A stretch of 64,000 bases of DNA from Bacteroidales bacterium (GTDB taxonomy: Bacteria; Bacteroidota; Bacteroidia; Bacteroidales; VadinHA17): contig JAGNKY010000006.1 in assembly GCA_017999895.1 (NCBI GenBank), forward strand, positions 62,001 to 126,000. Direction: 5' to 3'. The translations under genes and the position numbers were made by a program. The notes beneath the pieces were generated by a model. That model saw nothing but the letters and a program-made list of their open reading frames with translations. It made no database searches and was not told where the DNA came from. Below, piece by piece: positions 1 to 8,776 of the stretch (position 1 is its first letter; each line of letters begins with the position of its first letter).

Positions 1-768
1 GAAGTATTCTCCTATTGCAGCGCCTGCAAATGGTGCATAGAACTGTGAGGCAGCGGGGTCGGATGCTGTAGCCATAACTATAACAGTATAATCCATTGCA
101 CCGTATGATTCAAGGGTCGCTGCAATATTTGCCACTGTTGAGCCTTTTTGTCCTATTGCAACGTATACGCAATAAACAGGTTTCCCTTTCTCGTAATTAC
201 TTCGTTGATTAATTATTGTGTCGATTGCTATTGCAGTTTTCCCTGTCTGGCGGTCGCCGATAATAAGTTCCCTTTGCCCTCTGCCAATAGGAATCATTGA
301 GTCAATAGCTTTTATGCCTGTTTGTAGAGGTTGTTTTACAGGCTGGCGGAAGATAACTCCAGGAGCTTTTCTTTCAAGTGGCATTTCATAAAGTTTTCCT
401 GTAATGGGGCCTTTACCGTCAACAGGCTCACCAGTAGGCGTTATAACTCTTCCAAGAAGCGGTTCCCCTGCCATTATTGAAGCAATACGTCCTGTACGCT
501 TGGCTATATCACCTTCTTTTATTTCTTCAGAGGGGCCCAACAAAACGGCTCCGATATTATCTTCTTCGAGGTTGAGCACAATAGCCATTATCCCATTTTC
601 AAACTCAATAAGCTCATTCGATTGAGCATTAGTGAGTCCATATATACGAACAATGCCGTCTCCAACTTGAAGGACTACTCCCGCTTCCTCGAGTTCAACA
701 CCTGTCTGTATTCCTTCAAGTTGCTCCCTGAGTATCTTTGAAACTTCTGCTGGTTTAATACTTGCCAT
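1..768 (-). CDS. atpA: F1F0 ATP synthase subunit alpha (partial, C-terminus off window)
   Basis: This is the non-catalytic nucleotide-binding subunit of the F1 head. The first 256 residues are present and the frame stays open to the window edge, so the gene is cut, not broken. The N-terminus ([13 protein letters not shown]) is typical of the family, and the Walker A loop GDRQTGKTA lies at about residues 171-179. It is the last visible gene of a minus-strand operon, 45 bp after atpH. Gamma would be expected just outside the window; beta and epsilon are not here and are often encoded separately in Bacteroidota. The identification is secure. Confidence 0.97.
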   Translation of the reverse strand, partial: MASIKPAEVSKILREQLEGIQTGVELEEAGVVLQVGDGIVRIYGLTNAQSNELIEFENGIMAIVLNLEEDNIGAVLLGPSEEIKEGDIAKRTGRIASIMAGEPLLGRVITPTGEPVDGKGPITGKLYEMPLERKAPGVIFRQPVKQPLQTGIKAIDSMIPIGRGQRELIIGDRQTGKTAIAIDTIINQRSNYEKGKPVYCVYVAIGQKGSTVANIAATLESYGAMDYTVIVMATASDPAASQFYAPFAGAAIGEYF

Positions 769-813
769 GTTGTTTATTTGTATAGTTATTCCTAATATTA
801 TTATTTATAATTT

Positions 814-1359
814 TTATACTTTTATGCTTCCAGATAGTCCCTGTTTGATTTTTCTAAGCTTGGTTTTTACACTGGCATCAACTAAGTAATCGTTTACTTT
901 TAAAACAAATCCTCCTATTATTCCAGGGTCAACACTTTCTTTCATAATTACTTTAGTATTAAATTTCGACTCGATAAAAGCAATGATTTCATTTTTTGTT
1001 TTTTGGCTAACAGGCATAGCGGTGACAAGCTCGGTTTCTGTTATCCCTTTGAATTTCAGAGTATCTGTCCTGAAAATTCTTGCTATAGCAGGAATATATT
1101 CTTCCCTGCCATTCTTTATCATCAAGTCGACCAATGACATAGTCAAAGTGCTGATTTTTTCGTCGAAAATTTCATGAATGACTTTTCTCTTTTGTGAGGG
1201 GGGAATAATGGGGCTTTTAAGCAGTTCATTCACTTCGTCAATTTTGCAGATTTCGGCAATAAGCATAATATCTTCATATACTCTATCGAGTAAATTGTTA
1301 TTAACTGCAGATTCAAAAAGTGCTTTTGCGTACCTTACCGGTATTTTGCTTTCATTCAT
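814..1359 (-). CDS. atpH: F1F0 ATP synthase subunit delta
   Basis: This is a 181-residue OSCP/delta subunit, the part of the peripheral stalk that ties subunit b to the top of the F1 head. The N-terminus (IPVRYAKALFESA) is the usual delta opening, and the C-terminal part (VDPGIIGGFVLKVNDYLVDASV) holds the conserved GG region near residues 147-150. Length matches the family. It lies between atpF (17 bp upstream) and atpA in the expected F0-to-F1 order. The ATG at 1359 is the only sensible start. Confidence 0.95.
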   Translation of the reverse strand: MNESKIPVRYAKALFESAVNNNLLDRVYEDIMLIAEICKIDEVNELLKSPIIPPSQKRKVIHEIFDEKISTLTMSLVDLMIKNGREEYIPAIARIFRTDTLKFKGITETELVTAMPVSQKTKNEIIAFIESKFNTKVIMKESVDPGIIGGFVLKVNDYLVDASVKTKLRKIKQGLSGSIKV

Positions 1360-1376
1360 TTTATTTTTTGATGATG

Positions 1377-1889
1377 CTAATTCTTATTTGTATTGAGCTC
1401 ATTAAGATATCTTTCGATTAGTTTTTCCTGTTCGGGTGTTTTGTTTAGCTTTTCTTCAAGAAGTTTTGATGCTATTTCAACAGAAAGATAAGCCACCTGA
1501 CTATGAATTTCAGAAAGAGCTTTCAATTTCTCTTTCTCGATATCCTGCCGGGTTTTTTCGAGGATTTTTTCTGCCTCACTTGTAGCTTTTTCGCGAGCAT
1601 CAGCTATAATTTTGTCACGAGCATCTCTTGCTTCTTTGAGAATATTCTCTCGTTCTTCCCTTGCCTTTTTAAGGATAGCTTCATTATCGGCTTTAAGCCT
1701 TTTCATTTCTTCCTGAGCCTGAGCAGCAGCTTCAAGAGAACTCTTTATAATTTCTTCTCTTGCTTTCACAGCCCGCAAAATAGGCTTCCATGCAAATTTT
1801 GCAAGAAGCAGGAAAAAGATTAGAAAGATAAGAGTTGTCCAGAAAATTGTTCCTATTTGTGGAGTAGCCAGATTACTTGCCAGAATCAT
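1377..1889 (-). CDS. atpF: F1F0 ATP synthase subunit b
   Basis: This is the peripheral-stalk subunit, with one membrane helix at about residues 12-32 followed by a long charged coiled coil rich in Ala, Glu and Lys. I chose the ATG at 1889 (MILASNLATPQIGTIFW, 170 aa) because the membrane helix then follows in its usual place. An in-frame ATG at 1928 would add 13 residues not typical of the family. The gene follows atpE and precedes atpH, as in the standard order. A second copy (b') is not visible, so a b2 homodimer is inferred. Confidence 0.94.
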   Translation of the reverse strand: MILASNLATPQIGTIFWTTLIFLIFFLLLAKFAWKPILRAVKAREEIIKSSLEAAAQAQEEMKRLKADNEAILKKAREERENILKEARDARDKIIADAREKATSEAEKILEKTRQDIEKEKLKALSEIHSQVAYLSVEIASKLLEEKLNKTPEQEKLIERYLNELNTNKN

Positions 1890-1955
1890 TTCAAATTGTT
1901 TTAAGTTAATAAAAGTGAAGCGATGCAACCAACCGTTGCAAGCTTCAAATTTTTC

Positions 1956-2174
<219 letters not shown>

Positions 2175-2186
2175 TTAAACAAAATA

Positions 2187-3287
2187 TTAATGATGCTCCT
2201 CCTTTACAGCAAGCCCAATGAATAGCGCTGAAAGAAGAGTGAAAACATACGCCTGAAGAAAAGCAACCAATGTTTCAAGACAGTCCATGAACAAAATAAA
2301 AATGCCTGAAACAGGTGCAATCCAAACAGATTCAAAAATAAATATAAGAGCCACAAGGCTCAGAACAATAATGTGACCCGCAGAGATATTGGCAAAAAGA
2401 CGAATCATAAGTGCAAAAGGCTTTGAAATCATGCCAATTATCTCAACAGGTATCATTACTGGCAAAAGCCATAATGGAACTCCGGGATTGGCAAAAATAT
2501 CACGCCAATAACTCTTGCTTCCGTTAAGATTTATAAAAAGAAAAGTGAAGATTGCAAGTACCATAGTAACGCCAATATTACCTGTGACGTTAGCCCCAAA
2601 TGGTGGAGGAAAAGGAATAAGCCCGAAGAGATTATTTATAAGTATGAAAAAAAATGCGGTCAGGAGATACGGAAGAAATTTTTCGTAATGTTCATGACCC
2701 AGGTTCGGAATGGCAATGTCATCGCGTACAAATAAGATAACAGGCTCGAGGAAACTCTGCAAACCACGGGGATGACTTATGCCTGTTTTTTTATAGGAAC
2801 GTGCAAGAGAAATAAAAAGAATCAAACCAACAATTGCCGTAAAAATCATTCCCGCGATTGCTTTCGTTATTGAAAAGTCGAGAGGCAAATTTTCTTCATC
2901 AATTGTACCATCGCTTTTTACCGGCACAATCATGCCCTTCAAATCTCCTTCCTCAGCAAGCATATAACCATTATATACATTTCCGTGGGCAAGTTTTTTT
3001 GAAGAAAAGATGTTAAGTCCCTTTTCTTTATTCCATAGAATTACAGGCAGGTAAATAGCAATATCCTTGCCGCTTGCCAATGTCATAATATGCCATTCGT
3101 GTGAGTCGGAAACATGATCTATAATAAACTCACTTGGATTAAACTTTTCTTTACCTTCTTCCTTTGTAATATTATTTTCTTTCGCCTGAAGATGATTATT
3201 TTCCTGGGCGCTTATCCTATTCAAAGGCAGGCAAAGCATAAAAATTAAAAACAATGCTTGTATTAATTCTTTTTTCAACCCAATCAT
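2187..3287 (-). CDS. atpB: F1F0 ATP synthase subunit a
   Basis: This is the membrane stator subunit that carries the two ion half-channels. The 366-residue length is long for the family because of a signal-peptide-like start (about residues 1-28, ending near RISAQ) and a roughly 100-residue soluble region before the first core helix. Long N-terminal extensions of this kind are known in Bacteroidota subunit a. The essential arginine is Arg296 in MIRLFANISAGH. The C-terminal helices (LVAFLQAYVFTLL) are typical. Confidence 0.95.
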   Translation of the reverse strand: MIGLKKELIQALFLIFMLCLPLNRISAQENNHLQAKENNITKEEGKEKFNPSEFIIDHVSDSHEWHIMTLASGKDIAIYLPVILWNKEKGLNIFSSKKLAHGNVYNGYMLAEEGDLKGMIVPVKSDGTIDEENLPLDFSITKAIAGMIFTAIVGLILFISLARSYKKTGISHPRGLQSFLEPVILFVRDDIAIPNLGHEHYEKFLPYLLTAFFFILINNLFGLIPFPPPFGANVTGNIGVTMVLAIFTFLFINLNGSKSYWRDIFANPGVPLWLLPVMIPVEIIGMISKPFALMIRLFANISAGHIIVLSLVALIFIFESVWIAPVSGIFILFMDCLETLVAFLQAYVFTLLSALFIGLAVKEEHH

Positions 3288-3290
3288 ATT

Positions 3291-3677
3291 TTATAAAGGC
3301 CTCATATTCAATAATTTCAAAATGATGAAAATTGAGATTATTGAAAAGGCTAAATATAACAGAAAAAATAATAATATATTAGTTGTACTTGTTTTTTTCA
3401 TAATGAAAAACCAGATAATAGCTATTATTAACTCAATGAGAAATTTAAGACATATTGATACAAAAGAATAGAATGTTTCATTTTTTGGATTTGATTGCCG
3501 GCCGATTAAGAAAATAATTATTGCTACAGATGATGAAATGAAAAATAAAAGTGAAAGAACAGGAAAGCTTAATATATTCAACTGTGGTTTAAGGCTTATA
3601 AGAATAATGAACCATAATGCATTTAATACGGTAAGCAGGATTATAAGTGGTATAAGGTATTTCAGAAATATTTTCAA
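3291..3677 (-). CDS. small four-helix membrane protein of the ATP synthase operon
   Basis: This is a 128-residue hydrophobic protein with about four predicted membrane helices and no motif I recognise. It starts with TTG at 3677, six bases after the atpZ stop; there is no ATG before residue 90 or so in this frame, so the unusual start is probably real. It stops three bases before atpB. Position and topology match the AtpI/UncI assembly factor found in this operon in other bacteria, but sequence similarity cannot be shown by eye, so that role is inference. Confidence 0.75.
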   Translation of the reverse strand: MKIFLKYLIPLIILLTVLNALWFIILISLKPQLNILSFPVLSLLFFISSSVAIIIFLIGRQSNPKNETFYSFVSICLKFLIELIIAIIWFFIMKKTSTTNILLFFLLYLAFSIISIFIILKLLNMRPL

Positions 3678-3683
3678 CTTGAA

Positions 3684-3950
3684 TCACTTTTTGATGAAGT
3701 CCTTAACTGCTGTATATATAGCTGCAGTAACGCCTAGAAGTGAAAGGATTATTGTGAATATGGGAGTCTCAAGTAGAAAGAGCTTGTCGAGTTTAATGCC
3801 TCCCCAAACTGAGATAAGTATAATAGCAAGCATCTGGAATGCCAGCCCTGTGTATTTTACGTAAGTGTGAAGGCCTCCATTTCTTTCATTATCGTCATTA
3901 TCGTTTTTCTGACTGTCGTTCTTGTGGTTTTGAGTTGTTTGATCCTGCAT
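3684..3950 (-). CDS. atpZ: AtpZ/AtpI-family ATP synthase accessory protein
   Basis: This is an 88-residue protein with a hydrophilic Asn/Asp-rich N-terminus (about 30 residues) and two membrane helices. The core (KYTGLAFQMLAIIL, then WGGIKLDKLF) fits the ATPase_gene1 (AtpZ) family, which accompanies F-type synthase operons and has been linked to Mg2+/Ca2+ transport or c-ring assembly. I chose the ATG at 3950; a GTG at 3965 is also possible. Either start lies inside the end of the bactofilin gene, giving an overlap of 53 or 68 bp. Confidence 0.85.
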   Translation of the reverse strand: MQDQTTQNHKNDSQKNDNDDNERNGGLHTYVKYTGLAFQMLAIILISVWGGIKLDKLFLLETPIFTIILSLLGVTAAIYTAVKDFIKK

Positions 3951-4305
3951 TTTCCTCTGATTCACTCATTTTACAAGTGCCGGTAAATTTTGCACCGGGC
4001 TCGATAGCAAGTTTGTAGGTAATAATATCGCCCAGTATTTTTGAAGAAGCTTTAAGGTTAAGTAGTTGCCCCACGTTTATTTTTCCTTCGACACTACCAG
4101 AAACTTCTGAATTTTTGCAGCTAACTTCTCCTTTAACTTTTCCGGTCGGGCCAATTACCACCTTACCTTTTGTAATCAGGTTCCCTGTAAGGGAACCGTC
4201 TATTCTTATGTCTCCATTTGATTTAATATCGCCTGTGATATCTGTTCCCTGACTGATGAGGTTGATTGTAGTGTTGTTTTCTGGTTCGTTGTTTATTTTT
4301 GCCAT
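3898..4305 (-). CDS. bactofilin (polymer-forming cytoskeletal protein)
   Basis: This 135-residue protein has a central beta-helix of about 90 residues built from short repeats such as GDIKSNGDIRIDGSLTGNL and GKVVIGPTGKVKGEV, characteristic of the bactofilin family. The family forms nucleotide-free filaments that scaffold envelope processes. The termini are polar and disordered. It is the first gene of the ATP synthase operon and overlaps atpZ. The C-terminal 17-22 residues are Asn/Ser/Glu-rich and share DNA with the polar atpZ start. Confidence 0.92.
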   Translation of the reverse strand: MAKINNEPENNTTINLISQGTDITGDIKSNGDIRIDGSLTGNLITKGKVVIGPTGKVKGEVSCKNSEVSGSVEGKINVGQLLNLKASSKILGDIITYKLAIEPGAKFTGTCKMSESEENAGSNNSKPQERQSEKR

Positions 4306-4364
4306 AATTTCAGTTTATTAGTACAAGGTGACAATTTTATTGATAAACAGTGTAAATATATAAA

Positions 4365-5363
4365 CTATTTTGGGTCATAAGCCCATTTGAGCCATAAAGC
4401 GCCCCATGTAAAACCGCTTCCAAAAGCTGCGAGTATAAGGTTATCTCCCTTTTTTAATCGGTTTTCATATTCCCATAAAACCAGAGGAATAGTTGCCGCG
4501 GTAGTGTTTCCGTATTTATCAATATTTATCATAACTTTTTCAGGTGGCAGGCCCATTCTTTTTCCTGTGGCCTCTATAATCCGAAGGTTGGCCTGATGAG
4601 GTACAAGATATGCAATATCTTCAGGTTTCAAATTGTTTTTTTCCATAATTTCGGCTGCAACGTCAGCCATATTTTTAACAGCAAATTTAAAAACTGTCTG
4701 GCCTTCCTGATATACATAGTGTTCTTTTGCATCAACTGTTTCGTGGGATGGAGGTCTGACCGAGCCTCCGGCTTTCATGTGTAAGTATTTACGGCCCGAA
4801 CCGTCAACTTTGAGTATCTGGTCCATTACTCCAACCTCCTCGAAAGTAGGTTCCAGTAGAACTGCTGCTGCGGCATCGCCAAACAATGGGCAAGTAGTAC
4901 GGTCAGTGTAGTCAGTTATTGCCGACATCTTATCGGCTCCCACAACAATTACTTTTTTATAACGACCCGATTCGATAAAAGATGCTCCGGTATGAAGTGC
5001 AAAAATGAAACCCGAACATGCAGCGCCAAGATCAAAACTGAAAGCATTCTTTATCCCTGTCTTATCGGAAATAATATTTGCTGTTGCAGGGAAGGGCATA
5101 TCAGGTGTTATTGTAGCGCAAATCAGTATTTCCACTTCGTCGGGCGATGTACCGGTTTTTTCAAGTAATCCCGCTACTGCTTTATCAGCCATATCAGAAG
5201 TACCGAGGCCTTCGCCTTTAAGAATTCTTCTTTCTTTAATTCCAACACGCTGCATAATCCACTCATCGGAAGTGTCGACCATTTTAGAAAGTTCATAGTT
5301 GTCGAGTATATACTCAGGCACCCAGGCATTAATGCCGGTTATTGCAGCGTGGATTTTTTCCAT
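4365..5363 (-). CDS. fabH: beta-ketoacyl-ACP synthase III
   Basis: This enzyme condenses acetyl-CoA (or a branched starter) with malonyl-ACP to begin fatty acid synthesis. It has 332 residues, as usual. The catalytic triad is visible: Cys116 in AACSGF, His256 in VPHQAN and Asn286 in KYGNTT. The C-terminal [13 protein letters not shown] is also typical. It starts two bases after the plsX stop and is the last gene of the yceD-rpmF-plsX-fabH operon. Confidence 0.97.
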   Translation of the reverse strand: MEKIHAAITGINAWVPEYILDNYELSKMVDTSDEWIMQRVGIKERRILKGEGLGTSDMADKAVAGLLEKTGTSPDEVEILICATITPDMPFPATANIISDKTGIKNAFSFDLGAACSGFIFALHTGASFIESGRYKKVIVVGADKMSAITDYTDRTTCPLFGDAAAAVLLEPTFEEVGVMDQILKVDGSGRKYLHMKAGGSVRPPSHETVDAKEHYVYQEGQTVFKFAVKNMADVAAEIMEKNNLKPEDIAYLVPHQANLRIIEATGKRMGLPPEKVMINIDKYGNTTAATIPLVLWEYENRLKKGDNLILAAFGSGFTWGALWLKWAYDPK

Positions 5364-5365
5364 AT

Positions 5366-6304
5366 TCAGATTTCTTCAATAATTTTTAGGGCAAGTCCGG
5401 CTTCGACAACAGCTTTTGTCTGGAGAATCATATTCATAATAGCTTTTCTATTCGAATGGCCATGCCCTATAACAACATTTGTATTTATACCAATAATTGG
5501 TGTACCTCCTATATTCTCAAAGTTGAGTAGATCGAAAAATGAATCACTCAGATTACGCATACGATATATTGAATAAAATGCCTCTGCTTCTTTAAGTACA
5601 ATATTGCCGACAAATCCATCGCATACAATTACATCGGCCATATCATTGTGAAAAAGATGGTTACCCTCTATATTTCCGACAAAATTAAGAGAAGAATCTT
5701 TTTTTAACAATTCGTAAGCAGTTCTCACTGCGGATGTGCCTTTTGATTCTTCGATGCCTATATTAAGCAATGCTATAGTTGGATTTTTAATTCCTAGAAT
5801 GTAATGTGCATAAATATGACCGAGTTTCCCGTACTGATGCAATACATCCGGTTTGCAATGAGTATTAAGGCCTACATCAAGCAGAACAGAAAATTTACCA
5901 CTTAAAGATGGAATATTTGTAACTAGCGCGGGCCTTAAAACTCCGGGGATTACATTTACGGAATAACTTAATCCGACAAGCATTGCGCCTGTATTTCCAG
6001 CACTACAAAATCCATCTATAAGCTTATTTTTAAGCATATTATATCCGATAGCTATACTTGAATTTTTTTTCTGTGAAAAGGACCTGGCAGGATGCTCTCC
6101 CATTTCTATAGTTTGAGATGCATGAACTATGTCGAAATTGGAGGGATCGATTGATAATTCACTCAGTTTTTTCAAAATAGTATTTTTATCGCCTATTAGA
6201 ACGATTCTATCATTGCCTGACAGATGCACAAGAGTATCAACAGCTCCTTCAACCACAATATCCGGAGCAAAATCGCCGCCCATTACGTCAAGGCCTAATT
6301 TCAT
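5366..6304 (-). CDS. plsX: phosphate acyltransferase PlsX
   Basis: This peripheral membrane enzyme converts acyl-ACP and phosphate to acyl phosphate, the donor for PlsY. The N-terminus [15 protein letters not shown] is the family signature. I chose the ATG at 6304 (312 aa, the usual length). An upstream in-frame start at 6379 would overlap rpmF and add residues absent from the family. The gene lies between rpmF and fabH, the classic arrangement. Its partner PlsY is encoded at 12443 in this window. Confidence 0.97.
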   Translation of the reverse strand: MKLGLDVMGGDFAPDIVVEGAVDTLVHLSGNDRIVLIGDKNTILKKLSELSIDPSNFDIVHASQTIEMGEHPARSFSQKKNSSIAIGYNMLKNKLIDGFCSAGNTGAMLVGLSYSVNVIPGVLRPALVTNIPSLSGKFSVLLDVGLNTHCKPDVLHQYGKLGHIYAHYILGIKNPTIALLNIGIEESKGTSAVRTAYELLKKDSSLNFVGNIEGNHLFHNDMADVIVCDGFVGNIVLKEAEAFYSIYRMRNLSDSFFDLLNFENIGGTPIIGINTNVVIGHGHSNRKAIMNMILQTKAVVEAGLALKIIEEI

Positions 6305-6327
6305 AATTTTAATTTTATTCCGGAATA

Positions 6328-6513
6328 TTATGCCACGGCTTTTTTCTCTATAGCCGGCTTGCCTCTGTAAAAACCGCACTCAGGACAAACCCTGTGATAT
6401 TCCACTGTAGAGCCACAATTTGAACATACCATAGTAGTAGGTTTTTTGGCTTTGTAGTGGGTCCTCCTTTTGTCTCTTCTGGTGCTGGAATGTTTATGTT
6501 TCGGATGCGCCAT
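6328..6513 (-). CDS. rpmF: 50S ribosomal protein L32
   Basis: This is a 61-residue basic protein beginning MAHPKHKHSSTRRDKRRTHY, the L32 signature. A zinc ribbon is visible with Cys30, Cys33, Cys43 and Cys46 (CSNC and CPEC). It is 23 bp upstream of plsX and 12 bp downstream of the yceD homologue, a conserved gene order linking ribosome and lipid synthesis. Having four cysteines, this is the zinc-bearing form. Confidence 0.97.
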   Translation of the reverse strand: MAHPKHKHSSTRRDKRRTHYKAKKPTTMVCSNCGSTVEYHRVCPECGFYRGKPAIEKKAVA

Positions 6514-6525
6514 CTTCGCTTTTTT

Positions 6526-7044
6526 TTAATTGTTTTTTAATAATTTATTAAGTTCATTCCAATTTGTTCTCTCGTAAATATTTTCAGTTACCATGTGCTT
6601 GTTAAGCTCATTTATCATCTCAGGGTTACAACCGCTCTTTCCGGAAATGTCGTCGGGGTGTATTCTCCTTAAAGGCAATGCCAGATGTATAAATTCATAT
6701 AAAAGCTGACTCAGATCAAGTTCATTTTCGCCAAAAGGAACTATAAGGATGTCAGGATCAGTATTATCGAACACTCCACTCTTAATAATAAGATGGTTCT
6801 CACACTCAATTTTCTGCATATACATATCAAGGCATCTGTCACAGCAAATTTTTACATTTCCAGATATTTTTATCGTAAGAGTAATACACGATGGATACCT
6901 GATTAACCCGGCCGTTGCTGTAAGAGAACCTTCCTTTATTTCAGATTCTTCAAAACGATCAAAAAAATCGTTTCCTATTATAAAATCGAATGAGTAATCA
7001 CCCTCTTTCAGACCAAATAAAGGTATCGTGTATAACCTTGACAT
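6526..7044 (-). CDS. yceD: YceD/DUF177 family protein
   Basis: This is a 172-residue protein placed immediately before rpmF, which is where DUF177 (YceD) genes are found across bacteria; the family has been linked to 23S rRNA accumulation. The conserved Cys pair appears as CCDRCLDMY at about residues 105-112. The C-terminal third carries the typical hydrophobic LYEFIHLALPL segment. It is the first gene of this operon, with a possible -7 box just upstream at 7063-7070. Confidence 0.88.
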   Translation of the reverse strand: MSRLYTIPLFGLKEGDYSFDFIIGNDFFDRFEESEIKEGSLTATAGLIRYPSCITLTIKISGNVKICCDRCLDMYMQKIECENHLIIKSGVFDNTDPDILIVPFGENELDLSQLLYEFIHLALPLRRIHPDDISGKSGCNPEMINELNKHMVTENIYERTNWNELNKLLKNN

Positions 7045-7062
7045 TTTTTAATTTTTGGTTTG

Positions 7063-7070
7063 CAAAATTA
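7063..7070 (-). promoter_or_regulatory. possible -7 box for the yceD-rpmF-plsX-fabH operon
   Basis: The minus strand reads TAATTTTG, an exact match to the Bacteroidota TAnnTTTG -7 consensus, 18 bp before the yceD start. A TTTG lies upstream but only 12 bp away, which is shorter than the usual 17-21 bp, so the -33 element is doubtful. Confidence 0.4.
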
Positions 7071-7158
7071 AAAATGATTGGCCAAATTAAAAAAATTATC
7101 GTTAAAAAAGTGTTATTATATTATATTCAAACTTTAATGTCTTTCTGTTTATGCTTTC

Positions 7159-7188
7159 TTTACTTTCATAAAAACAATAATATATTTG
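7159..7188 (+). promoter_or_regulatory. Bacteroidota-type promoter for the LiaI/LiaF-like pair
   Basis: TTTA at 7159-7162, an 18-bp spacer, then TATATTTG at 7181-7188. This matches TTTG-N18-TAnnTTTG with one mismatch in the -33 box. The ATG at 7207 follows 18 bp later. Confidence 0.55.
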
Positions 7189-7206
7189 TATAAATTTATA
7201 ATCGAA

Positions 7207-7542
7207 ATGAAACATATAGAGCATAATGCAAGAGTGAGCCTCGGGCTTTTTTTTATAATTTTTGGTCTTGTATTGCTTGTTGCAATGAGTGATTTTCTTG
7301 ATCTGGGAAGTATAAAAGAATATTTTACATGGCAAACAGCCCTTATATTTATAGGTATGTTATTGGTACTTAATTTCAGGTTTGTCGGAGGGATATTATT
7401 TATGGCTTTTGGTACATGGTTTTTCCTTGAAAAGATATATTTTGAAATACCCCACATGGTTAAAATAATATACTGGCCATCTGTTATAATACTGATAGGC
7501 TTATCATTTATAATTTCTTCACTTTCGGCCAGCAGAAAATAA
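7207..7542 (+). CDS. LiaI/LiaF-type four-helix membrane protein
   Basis: This is a 111-residue membrane protein with about four short hydrophobic segments and the W-P pattern (IYWPSVIILIGLSFIISS) seen in the LiaI-LiaF transmembrane region (DUF5668-like). I chose the ATG at 7207 because the upstream TTG at 7186 falls inside the promoter -7 box. It lacks the soluble C-terminal domain present in its neighbour at 7579. The pair probably act together in an envelope-stress response, by analogy with Lia systems; no kinase or regulator is adjacent. Confidence 0.75.
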   Translation: MKHIEHNARVSLGLFFIIFGLVLLVAMSDFLDLGSIKEYFTWQTALIFIGMLLVLNFRFVGGILFMAFGTWFFLEKIYFEIPHMVKIIYWPSVIILIGLSFIISSLSASRK

Positions 7543-7578
7543 ATTTCTTAATAATAAAATACATATAAATCTATAGCT

Positions 7579-8337
7579 ATGGAAGAAAAAAAGACGAATT
7601 TAAAAGAAAGTGAGAATACTGAGCCTATTCATAAACATTATTCTGTTTCCCAGTCCAGAATATTGGCAGGTGTTATACTTGTGGTGGCAGGTCTTCTTAT
7701 GATTATGAAGAATGCAGGTTTCTTCACCGATTTTATTGATGATGTGATCTTTAGCTGGCCGATGCTGTTAATTGTTATTGGTCTATTAATCACCGTCGGT
7801 TCCACCGAGAATAAAGTGACAGGTATAATAATTATGGCAGTAGGTGCTTTTTTTATTATTCCGGTAATTTTCAGAGAAGCATTTCACATGTATAACATGT
7901 TCTGGCCATCAGTATTTATAATAATAGGTATAATATTGATTTTCTCAAGACGAGGCATAAATAAACCTTCAGGTGAAATATACGAAACAGACGAGGGATA
8001 TATCTCGATAGTTTATATTTTTAGCGGAGGAGAACGCCGGATTGAAAACTCTAATTTCAAAGGAGGAAAAGTAACTGCCGTGTTTGGAGGAGGGGAAATA
8101 AATCTTGTAAAGTCAGCCCTTGCCCAAGGAGTAAACATACTTGAGATTGTATGCGTTTTCGGAAGAGTTACAATTATTGTACCGGACGAATGGGATATTA
8201 AAATTGAAGTAACTCCTGTTCTTGGAGGTTTCAGGGATGGTCGTGAACTTAGGGCTGAGCGAATATCTGAACCGGAGAAGAAACTTATTATAAGAGGAGC
8301 TATTGTGTTTGGCGGAGGAGAAGTAAAAAGTGTATAA
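7579..8337 (+). CDS. LiaF-like membrane protein with C-terminal beta-helix domain
   Basis: This 252-residue protein has a polar N-terminus, four hydrophobic segments at about residues 27-125 (same type as the gene before it), and a soluble C-terminal domain. The C-terminal domain has repeated GG-rich turns (FSGGERRIE, FGGGEINLV, FGRVTIIVPDEWDIKIE, FGGGEVKSV) typical of the LiaF/DUF2154 fold. Members modulate envelope-stress signalling in Firmicutes; the Bacteroidota role is not established. It starts 36 bp after its neighbour, so co-transcription is likely. Confidence 0.8.
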   Translation: MEEKKTNLKESENTEPIHKHYSVSQSRILAGVILVVAGLLMIMKNAGFFTDFIDDVIFSWPMLLIVIGLLITVGSTENKVTGIIIMAVGAFFIIPVIFREAFHMYNMFWPSVFIIIGIILIFSRRGINKPSGEIYETDEGYISIVYIFSGGERRIENSNFKGGKVTAVFGGGEINLVKSALAQGVNILEIVCVFGRVTIIVPDEWDIKIEVTPVLGGFRDGRELRAERISEPEKKLIIRGAIVFGGGEVKSV

Positions 8338-8344
8338 TTAACAC

Positions 8345-8647
8345 TTAATTATCTTTTTTAAGTCTGTTCGATTTTGGCCATCTTTTGAGCATTGACTCGA
8401 AATATTTATATCTTTTTATCAAAATATGTGGAACAGGGTCGTAACCATGTGTTCCTCCGGGGCGGCATCTGACTATTCTGTTAATCCCTAGAAAAAATCC
8501 ACGTACTGGACCATGCATTTTAAGGGCATCGAGCATATATTGTGAGCATGTTGGTATATGTCGGCAGGATGGACGCATCAGTGGGGAGACTAAATACTGA
8601 TAAAAATATACAGGAAGCGATATTATAAAAACCAATATTTTCTTCAT
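8345..8647 (-). CDS. yidD: membrane protein insertion efficiency factor YidD
   Basis: This is a 100-residue protein with an N-terminal amphipathic/hydrophobic segment and the family core: PSCRHIPTCSQYMLDAL, then GINRIVRCRPGG and HGYDPVP. The conserved cysteines are present. YidD assists the YidC insertase. It converges on the LiaF-like gene with a 7-bp gap, and its start is divergent from the zinc peptidase gene. Confidence 0.95.
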   Translation of the reverse strand: MKKILVFIISLPVYFYQYLVSPLMRPSCRHIPTCSQYMLDALKMHGPVRGFFLGINRIVRCRPGGTHGYDPVPHILIKRYKYFESMLKRWPKSNRLKKDN

Positions 8648-8652
8648 AGCTG

Positions 8653-8660
8653 CAAAATTA
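8653..8660 (-). promoter_or_regulatory. possible -7 box for yidD
   Basis: The minus strand reads TAATTTTG, an exact TAnnTTTG match, but only 5 bp before the yidD ATG, so the transcript would be nearly leaderless. No -33 box is evident. Confidence 0.25.
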
Positions 8661-8668
8661 ATTAATAC

Positions 8669-8676
8669 TATCTTTG
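8669..8676 (+). promoter_or_regulatory. possible -7 box for the zinc peptidase gene
   Basis: TATCTTTG matches TAnnTTTG exactly. It would give a leader of about 90 nt before the ATG at 8777. No -33 box is evident. The gene itself has an unusually good Shine-Dalgarno sequence for this phylum (GGAGG near 8766-8770). Confidence 0.35.
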
Positions 8677-8776
8677 TACGTTGAAAACTGTCAAAATGTC
8701 TATATTAAATTTTATAAATGTTTTGGCAAATCATTTGTTGATTTATTAAAGAAATATTTAACCACGGAGGAAGAAA

